Assembly: GCF_005796185.1 (NCBI RefSeq)
Contig: NZ_VAHM01000013.1
Span: 62,001 to 126,000, forward strand
DNA length: 64,000 nucleotides
Direction of reading: 5' to 3'
Source of the DNA: Pseudarthrobacter sp. NamB4
GTDB lineage: Bacteria; Actinomycetota; Actinomycetes; Actinomycetales; Micrococcaceae
Shown piece by piece: positions 46,695 through 57,000 of the stretch (its first letter is position 1; every line of letters starts with the position of its first letter). The notes beneath the pieces are model-generated. The model saw only the letters and a program-made list of their open reading frames with translations, had not been told where the DNA came from and searched no databases. The translations under genes were made by a program, and so were the position numbers.

Positions 46695-48077
46695 ATGATG
46701 ACGACGAAGTCCGCAACGCCCCGTCCACAGGGACGCGCGGTCCACAGCATGAAGCCCCGCCAATTGACCATGATGGGCCTGGGCAGCGCCATCGGCGCGG
46801 GACTGTTCCTGGGCTCGGGTGCTGGAGTGCAGGCAGCCGGCCCGGCGGTACTCATTTCCTACCTGGTTGCCGGAACACTCATCATCCTGGTCATGTGGGC
46901 GCTGGGGGAGATGGCGGCCGCAAACCCGAACAGCGGCGCCTTCTCGGTCTATGCCGAACGCGCCCTCGGAAACACGGCCGGAGCCACCATCGGCTGGCTT
47001 TGGTGGCTCCAGCTCGTAGTGGTGATCGCAGCCGAAGCCCTGGGAGCGGCCGCGCTGCTCTTCTCCGTCTGGCCCGTCATTCCGGTCTGGGCACTGGCAC
47101 TGGCGTTCATGGTGGCCTTCACCGGCATCAACCTCACCGGCGTCCGGAACTTCGGTGAATTCGAGTTCTGGTTTGCCCTCCTGAAGGTTGTGGCCATTGT
47201 GCTGTTCCTTGCCGTGGGCGCCGCGCTTCTCCTGGGCCTGCTGCCGGATGCCGCGTCCCCGGGCTTGGCCACCCTCACCAGCGACTTCGCCCCGCAGGGC
47301 CTCGGCGGAGTCGCGTCCGCGCTGTTCATCGTCATCTTCGCGTTTGGGGGAACAGAGATCGTGTCCGTCGCGGCTGCCGAGACCGAGGACCCGGAACGAA
47401 GCGTTGCCTCAGCAATCCGCACGGTGGTCTGGCGGATTCTGGTGTTCTACATCGGTTCTGTCTTTGTCATCGCTGCCGTCCTTCCGGCAACCTCGGAAAG
47501 CCTGGCGTCACCCTTCGCCGGCGTCCTGGATGCGGCCCGGATCCCAGGCGCGGGGACAGCAATCACCCTCGTGGCCGTCGTCGCACTCCTGTCCGCCCTG
47601 AACGCCAACCTCTACGGAGCATCGCGGATGGCCTATTCGCTGGCGCAGCGGTCGGCGGCGCCGCGTTTCCTGTCCCGCCTGGGCCGCGCGGCAGTGCCCG
47701 TGCCGGCGGTATGGTTATCGGTGGCGTTCGGGTTCATTGCCACGGTGCTGGAACTGCTGTTCCCCGAGCGGGTCCTTCCCGCCCTGTTCCAGCTGGTGGG
47801 TTCCACCTGCCTGGTGGTGTGGGGAAGTGCGCTGGTCTCGCAGCTTGTCCTGCGGCGGCGGGCAGACCGCGCAGGCCTGCCCATGCCCCTGAGGATGAAG
47901 GGCTTTCCCGGCCTGACCATCCTGGGGCTAATTCTCCTCGGCCTCATTTTCGCTGTAGGTTTCAGCGCCGAGGACAGCCGTCTGCAGCTCTTCAGCACCT
48001 TTGGCCTGATCGCCGGGATAGCCCTGGCCTGCGCAGCGGGTGCCCGGTTCAGCAAGGGAACCCGTGGGCCAGAGTAG
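46695..48077 (+). CDS. amino acid permease (APC superfamily)
   Basis: A 460-residue transporter with about 12 hydrophobic segments. It opens with KPRQLTMMGLGSAIGAGLFLGSG, the classic first-helix motif of the AAT subfamily, and has FGGTEIVSVAAAETEDPERS, the conserved region of GABA and aromatic/proline permeases. It probably imports an amino acid with protons; the specificity is not readable. ATGs at 46695 and 46698 are both possible, with AGAAGG upstream. It diverges from the nad operon across the NrtR operator. Confidence 0.93.
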   Translation: MMTTKSATPRPQGRAVHSMKPRQLTMMGLGSAIGAGLFLGSGAGVQAAGPAVLISYLVAGTLIILVMWALGEMAAANPNSGAFSVYAERALGNTAGATIGWLWWLQLVVVIAAEALGAAALLFSVWPVIPVWALALAFMVAFTGINLTGVRNFGEFEFWFALLKVVAIVLFLAVGAALLLGLLPDAASPGLATLTSDFAPQGLGGVASALFIVIFAFGGTEIVSVAAAETEDPERSVASAIRTVVWRILVFYIGSVFVIAAVLPATSESLASPFAGVLDAARIPGAGTAITLVAVVALLSALNANLYGASRMAYSLAQRSAAPRFLSRLGRAAVPVPAVWLSVAFGFIATVLELLFPERVLPALFQLVGSTCLVVWGSALVSQLVLRRRADRAGLPMPLRMKGFPGLTILGLILLGLIFAVGFSAEDSRLQLFSTFGLIAGIALACAAGARFSKGTRGPE

Positions 48078-48257
48078 CCAGCGTCAACTGCGGCCTTCGG
48101 GCCGCAAAGCGGCGCTGGGCACCCGCCCAGGGTGAAGTCCCGGACTTCCAGTTGGGGGCCGGAAGTGCCGGATTCCCCGGCAGGTAGAGTAATTTCAAAG
48201 CGCGAGGCACCGATGCGCCGGGTTTGCCCGGGCGCCGTACTTGATGAGGATGAGAGC

Positions 48258-49085
48258 ATGAGCGGCAGGCACAGCGGCCAACAGCAGACGCACACCGTGG
48301 AAGGCACGGACCCGCAACTCTACGTGGGGATCCACGATCCCGCCGCCGACGCCGGACTGCGGCCGGTCCTCCTGGTGCACGGCTTCTCCTCCTCCAGCAA
48401 ACTCAACTGGGAGGACACCGGCTGGGTGGCTGCCTTGTTGGAAGCGGGCCGCCGCGTCATCACCGTGGACCTGCCCGGCCATGGACGCAGCGGCGCGCCG
48501 GAGGACCGGGATTCCTACTCCCCCAGCAGGATCAGGGCGGACCTGCTGCAGACAGCGTTCGACGCCGGCGTGCGGCCCGTGCAGGACGGCGACCCTTCCA
48601 GCGGCCTGGACGTAGTGGGCTATTCGCTGGGCTCCCGGCTGGCGTGGGAGTTTGGGGCCACCCAGCCGGAGATTGTCCACCGCCTTGTCCTGGGTGGCCC
48701 CAATAGTTCCGATCCCCTTGCCGAGTTCGATCTTCGGGCTGCGCAGGACTACCTGGCTGACGGTACCCCCATCGCAGACGAGTCCACAGCACGCCTGCTG
48801 AAGATGGCCCTGCTGCTTCCCGGGAACAACATCTTTGCGCTGCTCTCCCTGGTGGAGGCCATCAAGTCCGAGCCCTATGACCCCTCGGAAGCAGTTCCCC
48901 ATGTGCCTATGCTCCTGGTCGCCGGCGAAAACGACGAGCGGATCGGCAGCCTTCCTCAGCTCGCGGAACTGGCACGTAAGGCCGGCTCCCCGGCCGAGCA
49001 GCTGATTCTTCCCGGCCGGAACCATACGAATGCCGTCACCAGCAGGGCATTCAAGCAGGCGGCCATTTCCTTCCTGGCCGTCTAG
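48258..49085 (+). CDS. alpha/beta-fold hydrolase
   Basis: A 275-residue protein with the alpha/beta hydrolase core: oxyanion HGFSSSS, TVDLPGHGRSG, nucleophile elbow GYSLGS, the acidic residue region VAGENDERIG, and catalytic His in GRNHTNAV. No signal peptide is visible. It is 34 bases upstream of the phosphoribosyltransferase gene and probably co-transcribed. An esterase or carboxylesterase-type activity is likely, with unknown substrate. Confidence 0.9.
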   Translation: MSGRHSGQQQTHTVEGTDPQLYVGIHDPAADAGLRPVLLVHGFSSSSKLNWEDTGWVAALLEAGRRVITVDLPGHGRSGAPEDRDSYSPSRIRADLLQTAFDAGVRPVQDGDPSSGLDVVGYSLGSRLAWEFGATQPEIVHRLVLGGPNSSDPLAEFDLRAAQDYLADGTPIADESTARLLKMALLLPGNNIFALLSLVEAIKSEPYDPSEAVPHVPMLLVAGENDERIGSLPQLAELARKAGSPAEQLILPGRNHTNAVTSRAFKQAAISFLAV

Positions 49086-49119
49086 TTCCCCGCCTTACAG
49101 ACATAAAGCCAGGAGCCTG

Positions 49120-49767
49120 ATGGGCATTTATTTCGAAGACCGCACGGACGCCGGAGAACGGCTTGCAGCCCTCCTCGCCCAGTTCCGCAAGCGGCCGGAT
49201 ACGGTGGTTCTGGGCCTGGCCCGCGGCGGCATCCCCGTGGCAGCCGCAGTGGCCAAGGCGCTTTACCTGCCACTGGGAACCGTCCTGGTACGGAAGCTGG
49301 GAATTCCCGGCCACGAAGAGACCGCCTACGGGGCCCTGGCATGGGTTCATGGCCGCACCGTCCGGCTGGTCAACAAGCCGCTGCTGGACCGGGTCCTGGA
49401 ACGCGGCATTCGGCAGGAGTGGCTCGATACGGTGGAGCAGCGGGAACGCGCAGAGCTGGCCCGCCGTGTGGAGCTCTACCCGGGAGCAGACCTTGACCTG
49501 GCGGGGAAGACGGCCCTGCTCATAGATGACGGCCTGGCCACGGGGGCCACCATGAGGGCAGCCGTGGAAGCGGCGAGGGAGGCCGGTGCAGCCACGGTGG
49601 TGGCAGCCGCACCGATTGGCTCGATCGAGGCGGAGGCCTCCGTGGAGAGGGTGTGCGACGCCGTGCTGTTCCTGCACCTGCCGGGCAAGTTCCGGGCGGT
49701 GGGCACCTTCTACCGTCACTTCGAACAGCTGGGCGACGACGACGCGATCAGCCTGCTCAGGCAGTAG
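49120..49767 (+). CDS. phosphoribosyltransferase family protein
   Basis: A 215-residue type I PRTase with the PRPP-binding motif TALLIDDGLATGATMRAA near residue 130. The N-terminal IYFEDRTDAGERLAALLAQF and VLGLARGGIPVAAAVA are typical of a broad family of uncharacterised PRTases (Pfam Pribosyltran). The substrate is unknown; no nucleotide pathway genes adjoin it. AGGAG lies four bases before the ATG. Confidence 0.92.
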   Translation: MGIYFEDRTDAGERLAALLAQFRKRPDTVVLGLARGGIPVAAAVAKALYLPLGTVLVRKLGIPGHEETAYGALAWVHGRTVRLVNKPLLDRVLERGIRQEWLDTVEQRERAELARRVELYPGADLDLAGKTALLIDDGLATGATMRAAVEAAREAGAATVVAAAPIGSIEAEASVERVCDAVLFLHLPGKFRAVGTFYRHFEQLGDDDAISLLRQ

Positions 49768-49873
49768 CGTCGTGCCGCGGTGGCCCGGGCCGTGGCGCAG
49801 ACAGGCGCGTGCGGGACGCGCACAGCTTAGCGTGATGCAGACAGCTGTGGCCTGGAGGCCTGGATGAATACGG

Positions 49874-49908
49874 CGGCGGGCACGGACCGCCCTGGTCCGC
49901 GCCCGCCG
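49874..49908. terminator. bidirectional hairpin between convergent genes
   Basis: CGGCGGGC plus CGGACC pair with GGTCCG plus GCCCGCCG, giving about 14 bp with one mismatch and a 5-base loop. It lies between the phosphoribosyltransferase and MHS transporter stop codons. There is no U-tract on either side. Confidence 0.45.
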
Positions 49909-49963
49909 TCGTTGCTGTTGTTCCGCTGGTTGTGCCGCCCTTCCGCGTTGGCTCCCCTGGTGC

Positions 49964-51295
49964 CTAGTGGTGGCTGACGCCCAGCGGCCTGCCCTTGGTT
50001 TCCTTGGCCAGCACCACACCGATGGCCGAGATAACGCACAGGATCATGATGTAGATGCCGATCGAACCAGTCCATTTGGTGGTCTGAAGCAGGGCTTCCG
50101 CGATGGTTGCGGCGAATGCCCCGCCCAGGATGGCGCCGAACGCGTACCCGATGGAGATGCCCGAGTACCGGACGTTGGCGGGGAACATTTCCGCATACAT
50201 GGCTGACATGGGGCCGTAAGACAATCCGAGTCCGACGGTGAGGACAAACAGGGCCAGGCCGTAAAGCCAGATGTTCTTTGTGTCGATGAGGGCGAACATC
50301 GGGATCATCCACGCGAAGATGATGGCGTAGCCCGTCAGGAAGGTCTTGACCCGGCCGATGCGGTCCGAAAGCCAGCCGCCGGCCAGGGTGAAAATCAGCC
50401 AGCCGAAGGATGCGAGCGTGGTGGCCAGGAGAACCTGGGGCGTCGGCATCTGCAGCGTCCTGGTGGCGTAGGCGATGAAGAAGGCAATGAGCAGGTAGCC
50501 TGCCGCGTTGTTGGCAATGAAGATCATGGTGGAGTACAGGACCGGCTTCTTGTGCCTGCGGACCAGTTCACCCAGGGGTGCCTTGCTTTCCTGCTTCCGG
50601 GCGGCCATCTCCTGGAAAACGGGGCTTTCGGCTACGGCCCGCCGGATCAGGTAGCCCACCACGATGAGGATGATGGAGAGCAGGAACGGCACCCGCCAGC
50701 CCCAGGCCGCAAAGTCTTCCTTTGACATGCTGCTGTTGAGGAAGAACAGCAGGCCGGTGGCCAGGATCATGCCGATGGGCACTCCGACCTGCGGGTAGGC
50801 ACCAAACAGGCCCCTCTTGTTCAGGGGTGCATGCTCAACAGCCATCAGCGCCGCTCCGCCCCACTCGCCTCCGGCCGAGAAACCCTGGATCACCCGCAGC
50901 GTAATCAGCAGGACGGGAGCCCAGGCGCCGATCTGCGCGTAGGTGGGCAGCATGCCGATCAGCGCGGTGGCTGCCCCCATCATCACGAGGGTGAAGACGA
51001 GCATTGCCTTGCGGCCCAACCGGTCACCCAGATGGCCTGCAACCACCGCACCCAGGGGCCGGAAGAGGAAACTGATGCCAATCAGGGCAAACGAGAGGAT
51101 CTGGGCCAGCCCGGGGTTTGACTGGTTCAGCGGTGCCAGGAACAGCGGTGAAAGCAGCGTTGCGGTCAACTGCGCAAAGATGAAGAAGTCGTACCACTCG
51201 ATGGTGGTGCCAACAAGGGTGCCGGCGAGGACCTTGCGCTCCTCCCGCCGGGAACTGGGACCGGCGAGGGTGTCCACCTTGGAAGGTGTGGTCAT
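49964..51295 (-). CDS. MFS transporter, metabolite:H+ symporter (MHS) family
   Basis: A 443-residue, 12-helix transporter. It has the MHS signature EWYDFFIFAQLTATLLSPLF near the N-terminus, the MFS motif VVAGHLGDRLGRKAML, and RVIQGFSAGGEWGGA before helix 5. Family members (ProP, ShiA, KgtP) import organic acids or osmolytes with protons. The ATG at 51295 has GGAG five bases upstream; an in-frame TTG lies six codons earlier. It is divergent from an IclR regulator, which suggests an aromatic or organic acid substrate, but this is not proven. Confidence 0.93.
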   Translation of the reverse strand: MTTPSKVDTLAGPSSRREERKVLAGTLVGTTIEWYDFFIFAQLTATLLSPLFLAPLNQSNPGLAQILSFALIGISFLFRPLGAVVAGHLGDRLGRKAMLVFTLVMMGAATALIGMLPTYAQIGAWAPVLLITLRVIQGFSAGGEWGGAALMAVEHAPLNKRGLFGAYPQVGVPIGMILATGLLFFLNSSMSKEDFAAWGWRVPFLLSIILIVVGYLIRRAVAESPVFQEMAARKQESKAPLGELVRRHKKPVLYSTMIFIANNAAGYLLIAFFIAYATRTLQMPTPQVLLATTLASFGWLIFTLAGGWLSDRIGRVKTFLTGYAIIFAWMIPMFALIDTKNIWLYGLALFVLTVGLGLSYGPMSAMYAEMFPANVRYSGISIGYAFGAILGGAFAATIAEALLQTTKWTGSIGIYIMILCVISAIGVVLAKETKGRPLGVSHH

Positions 51296-51604
51296 TGAAA
51301 CTCCATTGTTCAAGGCAGCAGTGCTGCCGGATCGCCTTCAGAATTACCGACAGAACGGTCAGTTAGTTAGTAGGGTACTACGAAAATGTGAGTCCGAACA
51401 CGCCCCGAGGGAACTTTTATGCTCCGCTAAAAACGCCTCCGGCATCGCTTGCGGTGGTAGCCGAGCCCTGCAGGACATCGTGGACTGCCGTGGCAGGGAG
51501 TTCTATATTGGAACCGTTGTTGCACTTTCAGAACATGTCCGGACTGATGAACCATGACAAGAGGTGGCGGCACCTTCAGTGGCTGTCAACCTAGGATGGA
51601 CACC
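51296..51604. promoter_or_regulatory. divergent control region of the MHS transporter and IclR regulator
   Basis: This gap of about 309 bases contains a short TAGTA-3 nt-TACTA dyad (51368-51380) and an ACCG-6 nt-CGGT dyad (about 51347-51360), plus a -10-like TAGGAT (51592-51597) seven bases before the IclR ATG. No gene is seen. The dyads are candidate IclR sites but are weak. Confidence 0.35.
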
Positions 51605-52339
51605 ATGAATTCCACCGCCGCAGCCCCGGCCGGAGCAGCGCCGGCCCAGGCTTCCCCCTCCCAGACCCTCTCCCGGGGAATCCGTGCCCTGGAGATTCTG
51701 GCAGCCGCGCCGGGGCCGCTGACCATTGCGGAACTGGCAGAAGCCATGGGCGTGCACAGGTCTGTGGCATACCGCATCCTCCGGACGCTTGAGGACCACT
51801 CGCTGCTGGTAAGGGACGACGCCGGACGCTTCCAGCCCGGTCCCGGACTCGCGGTGCTCGCACGCGGCGTATCGCGCAGCCTGCAGGCGGCGGCCCTCCC
51901 GGAACTGACGCACCTCGCCAACAGCCTGGACATGACGGCGTTCGTGGCCGTCTGGGATCATCATGACTGCATCACCCTGCTAACCGTGGAGCCCAGGCAT
52001 TCCGGAGCCACCGTTGCCCAGCATCCCGGCACCCGCCACCCCATCAACGCCGGCGCACCCGGCATTGCCATCCAGTCTTCGCTCACTGAGGCCGAATGGG
52101 AGAAGCTGGGCACCGGAATCCCCTACCGCCCCGAGGCCGCCGAAGCCCGCTGTGCCGGATATTCCGCCAGCCATGATGAGGTTATCCCCGGCGTTTCCTC
52201 CCTGGCCGCCCCCATCCGGGTTCCCGGCGCCCGTCCAGCCGCCCTCGCCGTCGTCTATATCCGCTCCTCCCACCAGCCCCCTGCAGTGGGTGCGGCGCTG
52301 GTGGAGAGCGCCCGCAGGATCGAGAAGCAACTGGCGTAG
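51605..52339 (+). CDS. IclR-family transcriptional regulator
   Basis: About 244 residues with the IclR winged helix (LTIAELAEAMGVHRSVAYRI) and an effector domain containing HPINAGAPGIAI and DEVIPGVSSLAAPIRVPG. The ATG at 51605 is seven bases after TAGGAT with no Shine-Dalgarno, which fits a leaderless start; in-frame starts at 51554 and 51596 are alternatives. It is divergent from the MHS transporter and probably regulates it. Confidence 0.88.
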   Translation: MNSTAAAPAGAAPAQASPSQTLSRGIRALEILAAAPGPLTIAELAEAMGVHRSVAYRILRTLEDHSLLVRDDAGRFQPGPGLAVLARGVSRSLQAAALPELTHLANSLDMTAFVAVWDHHDCITLLTVEPRHSGATVAQHPGTRHPINAGAPGIAIQSSLTEAEWEKLGTGIPYRPEAAEARCAGYSASHDEVIPGVSSLAAPIRVPGARPAALAVVYIRSSHQPPAVGAALVESARRIEKQLA

Positions 52340-52399
52340 GAAATACCGTACCAAGGGTGCGTCCCGCACAGCGCCGAGGTTACCTCACGCCTGCAAACC

Positions 52400-53836
52400 T
52401 CAGGCGCGGCTGCGGTGAAGCACGACGGCGGCTCCCGCGCCCAGGAGCGCCAATGCCGATGCCGCGCACGCAGGGACCATGAAGGCGGCAGTGTAGCCGG
52501 ATGCCTCAGCAAAGTGGCCGCCCAGAGATGAACCCAGTGCAGTCCCGGCCACAATGCCGCTGGCCAGTGCGGTCATCACCGTACCGAGCCGTCCAGTCGG
52601 AGCCAACGTGCCCCCTACCGCAAACACCGTCACCATGACCGGCCCCACCGGGAGCCCCAGGACCAGCAGCGCCGCCACCATTGCAGGCATCGACGACGGC
52701 AGGAGCAGCAGCAGGGCCAGCGCCGCCATCAGCACGGCGCAGAGCATCCATCGCCACGACAGGCTGAAGCGCCGCGGCCAATATGCAACCGAGAGTGCTG
52801 CCACCGCTGAACTGAGCCCCATCGCTGCATACAGCAGGCCCGCCACCTCCGAGCCGGCAAAGCCCGCCGAGAATGAACTCAGCGCAGCCTGCGTCGAACC
52901 GAAGAAGGTTCCCATGCAGACCATGGCCAGCACCGGCAGCGCCACGGCCTGCGGAAGTCTGCGGGCCCTCTTTGTGCTGATTGCGTTTGTACTGGTTGCG
53001 GGGGTGCGGCGGGGTCCGGAGCCGTGCAAGTGATCTCCGCGCATCGTTTCATCGCCGCCGTGTTCCAGGGGGCCGCGGCGCGTCTGGACTGCGCGGTGGG
53101 TCTGAACTGCGCGGTGGGTCCGGTGCACAGCGAACGCGGGAACCAGCGTGATGGTGAGCGCCACCGCCACGGCAAGCGGCAGCCAGGGAGCCATCAAACT
53201 GGCGAGGACCCCCACCAGCGCAGGCCCCAGCACAAAGGTCACTTCATCGGCGGTGCTTTCATAGGAAAGGGCGGTGTCCAGGTCCCGCGACCTCTCGGCA
53301 ACAGTTCCGCGGGAGGCGAGGGCCATCCAACGGACCCGCGCCAGTGGCCCGACCTGAGGGCAGCTGGCCCCGGACGCAAACGCGGCGGCGAGCAGAGCCA
53401 CTATGGATCCTCCCCCTCCCGTCACCAGGGCGGCCAGGATGAGAGCCACGACGGCGATGCTGTTGAGAAGGGCGGCAGCCAACAGCACGGGGCGTTGCCC
53501 CCGGCGGTCGGCAACGGCTCCAAGGACGGGGGCACCAAGGGCTGAACCAATGCCTACCGCCCCCGCTGCCGTTCCGGCCAGCGCATAGGAGCCGCTCACT
53601 GACGTAACCAGGGTGAGCGTCCCTACCGTCAGCATGGCCAGCGGAAGCCGGGCAACCAGACCCAGGGGGATGAAGCTGCGGCCGGCCAGAAGGGGCAGCC
53701 GGGCGAACCTGCCGCGGGAGGGCGGGTTCGCGCGGGAGTCGGGTACCCCAGGGGCGGAATCCGCAGTGTTGCCCTGTGCAGAAGGAGTGCCGGCGGGGAG
53801 GGCCTCGGTGCCGGCAGCTGAAGTGTGTGAAGTCAT
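52400..53836 (-). CDS. MFS transporter
   Basis: A 478-residue, about 12-helix transporter with the MFS motif GAVADRRGQRPVLL after helix 2. The N-terminal 45 residues are hydrophilic and Ala/Pro/Ser-rich. The central cytoplasmic loop carries a duplicated THRAVQ repeat and is His/Arg-rich. The substrate is unknown; drug or metabolite export is typical. Its stop lies about 60 bases after that of the IclR gene on the opposite strand. Confidence 0.85.
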   Translation of the reverse strand: MTSHTSAAGTEALPAGTPSAQGNTADSAPGVPDSRANPPSRGRFARLPLLAGRSFIPLGLVARLPLAMLTVGTLTLVTSVSGSYALAGTAAGAVGIGSALGAPVLGAVADRRGQRPVLLAAALLNSIAVVALILAALVTGGGGSIVALLAAAFASGASCPQVGPLARVRWMALASRGTVAERSRDLDTALSYESTADEVTFVLGPALVGVLASLMAPWLPLAVAVALTITLVPAFAVHRTHRAVQTHRAVQTRRGPLEHGGDETMRGDHLHGSGPRRTPATSTNAISTKRARRLPQAVALPVLAMVCMGTFFGSTQAALSSFSAGFAGSEVAGLLYAAMGLSSAVAALSVAYWPRRFSLSWRWMLCAVLMAALALLLLLPSSMPAMVAALLVLGLPVGPVMVTVFAVGGTLAPTGRLGTVMTALASGIVAGTALGSSLGGHFAEASGYTAAFMVPACAASALALLGAGAAVVLHRSRA

Positions 53837-54011
53837 TCCGGGCTCGCAAACATCATTTTGCGCATCGTCCCTCCTCCCGATGCGCACAACCCGGTAACTG
53901 TCACAGTATATCCGGCCTGCCGGCGGTGCATTCCAAGACTGCCTGTCCATCTTCGGACTGCGCCGGTGCATGTCCTGACAGCCGGCGGGCCTTCACGACC
54001 CGGGCGTCCAA

Positions 54012-57000
54012 CTACCCTGGCGCCTCCAACGAGTCCAAAATCCGCAGGGTTGACCCGTTACGGCCCTTGAGGACCTGGAGCTGTGCCCCGATCCGCTGCT
54101 TCATTTCCGCCACATGGCTGACCAGCCCGACAACCCGGCCGCCGTCCCTCAGTCCTTCGAGGGCGTCCATGACCTGTTCGAGGGACTGCTCATCCAGGCT
54201 CCCGAACCCCTCGTCGACGAACAGGGTCTCGATCTCGACCCCGCCGGCTTCCTGCTGGACGACATCGGCCAGGCCCAGCGCCAGGGACAGCGAGGCCATG
54301 AATGACTCTCCTCCGGAAAGGGTGGAGGTATCACGCCGGTGCCCCGTCCACTGGTCCACCACCTCCAGGCCGAGCCCGGACTTTGCGCCGCGTGCTGCCT
54401 TGGCGTCAGTATGCTGCAGAAGGTACCTTCCGTCGCTCATGGCAACCAGGCGCTCCGAGGCTGCGAGGGCAACCTGCTCCAGGCGGGCGGCAAGAACATA
54501 GCTGTTCAGGCTCATCCGGTAGGTGTTCTCGCCGCGGCCGGCCGCGGCGTCGGCCAGACCGGCCAGCATCTGCGCCCGCTCCGCAGGCTGCCGTGCCGCC
54601 CCTGCCAGTTCTTCATATTCTGCCCGGAGCCCTTGCAGCGATGCCAGGCACCGGGCCGCCATGCCCGCTGCCAGGTCCGCGTCCCGTGCCTCCTGCAGGG
54701 CAGCGGCGGCAGCGTCACGGAGGGCGGCAAGCCGCTCGCCGTCCACGTCGTAACCGGCGTCCTTTTCCTCCGCCGCCAGCACGATGTCCTCTGACACGAA
54801 CAGTTCCGCGACGCGGGCTGCCTCGTCCTGCGCCGCCCGCACTTCTGCCTCCAGTGCCGCTGCCTCATGGGCGGCCAGCAGCTGTTCCCGGGCCTCTTCC
54901 GCTGTTGCAAAGCCGGCCGCGGGCAGCGCGCGCTCCAGCTGTTGCCTCGCCTCTCCAGCGCGTGCCTCAGCCGTTTCAAGGTGTGCCTGCGCTTCCACCG
55001 CCTTATCCAGCACCGCCACGGCATTGTCCAGCGCGCGCAGCCGTTGGGAGAGGCTGCGGTGCCCTCCCCTCAGCCCCGCCAGCGACTGGTCAAGGGCGGA
55101 GGACTGTTCTGTCAGATCGGTCAGCAGTGCAGCGGTACGCGCCAGTTCCGACTCTGCGCCGGACCGGGTTTCCTCTGCCGCCGCAACAGCAGCCTCCAGT
55201 TCATCCAGCCGCAGGCGCACCGATTCCAGCTCTTCCATTGCCTCTTCTGCATCGGCGGCGGCCAGGCGGGCACGTTCAGCTGCATCAAGGGCGTCATCCG
55301 CGGCAGTGTCCCCGCCCTGCCCGGCCAGCACGGCCACCCGCTGGTTGGCTTCCGCCAGCTGTTCAGCCACGCGGCTGAAGGCTGCCTCCGCCGCTTCATG
55401 CTCAAGCCGGGCGTCTTCCTCTTCCTGGGCCAGCCCGGGACCGGCGGGACCTCCCGAGGCGGGACCGGGATGGTCCAGGCTGCCGCAAACCGGGCACTGT
55501 TCCCCTGCCACGAGCTTGGCCGCCAGCTCAGCTGCGGCGTTGGCCAGCCGCTGTTCCCTCAGATCCAGCCAGCGGCGTTTCGCCTCCAGCTGGTTTTCCC
55601 GAGATCCGTCCCAGCGGGCCTTCACTGCGTCCCGGGCCGCAAGCGCCGACCCGTAGCGCTGGACAACATTCAGCAGCTCGTCCGCGGCAGTGGCTTCCTT
55701 TCGGCGCAGGGCAGCAGCCCCCGCTCGCTGCTCGAGCTGTTGCAGCCTGACCTGAAGGCGGGACCGCTCGTCCTGGAGTTTTACCCGGCGACGGACGGCG
55801 TCAGCAACGGAAGCGGTCAGGTCTTCCTGTTTCTTCAGCAGGCCGCTGCGCCGCTTCCCCAGTCCCTGCAGCCGGTCCTCGTCCGGAAGCCTGGCCTCCA
55901 CTACCGCGAGGAGGGAACGCAGCCGCCCCAGTTCCGCCGCAGCCCCGATTGCCGGCCCTGCTCCTTCCGGAGCGCGTGCTCCTTGCGGCTTGAGGTCGAG
56001 TTGTGCCAGCTCCGTGTTTTCCTCCGCAGCCAGGCTAAGCAGGGTGAATGCGGATTCGGCAGCACTGGCTGCGCTCCGGACCCTGGCAGCGCTGGCATCA
56101 ACGTTTTGAAGCTGCCCGTCCAGGACTGCAGCCTTGCGGTGCCGGCCAAGCCTAAAAAGCTGCTCTTCCAGCAGCGGCGCCTGCTGCTCGACGGCGGTTT
56201 GCCTCGCCACCGCCGCATCAAGTCTGCGGCGCCTCTCCTCGCGCGCCGCTTCCTCATCCACGGACTTCCGGCACTGCCGGCTGGCGGCTTCGGCCAGATC
56301 TGCAGCGCCAGCAAGCTCCCGCCGGCGGTCACGCACAGCGTCCTCAAGCCAGCTCAGCCTTGCGATGTTATGTTCCGGCGGAGGGCTGCCGGTTGCGTCC
56401 AGGTTCAGGCGGGCGGCTTCTGCCTCCGCCCGCGCCGCCACCAATTCAAGCCGGCTGGCAACAAGGGCAACTTCTTCCTTGGCTGCCTGCGCCTGGCGGG
56501 ACAGGTCCTGCTCCACGGCTTCGAACCGCTCAGTGCCGAAGAGTTTCTGCAACAGTTCCAGCCGTTCGGTGGCCTTGGAACGCAGGAAGGCAGCAAAGTC
56601 CCCCTGGGGCAGCAGGACCACCCGGGTGAACTGCTCGCGGTCCATGCCCAGCAGCGCCAGCAGTTCAGCGCCGGCTTCGTCGTTCCGCGTCGACTTTTCC
56701 GTCCAGGTACCACCCACCCGTTCGCGCAGCAGGGTCTTGGCCTGCTGTGTGGTGAAGCCGTTCTTTCCCCGGGCGCTGGGCTTGTCCCAGGCCGGCGACC
56801 GTGTGACTTCCAGCCGGCGGCCCTGCGCCGAGAATTCACAGGTGACGGCAGGTTCCTGCGCTGGCTCGGCATGGTCGCTGCGGAGCCGCTTTCCGTCCTG
56901 CCGGGCTCCCGGGACCGAACCGTAAAGGGCGAAGCAGATGGCGTCCAGGACGCTCGTTTTTCCCGCTCCGGTGGGACCATTGAGGAGGAAGAGGCCGTGG

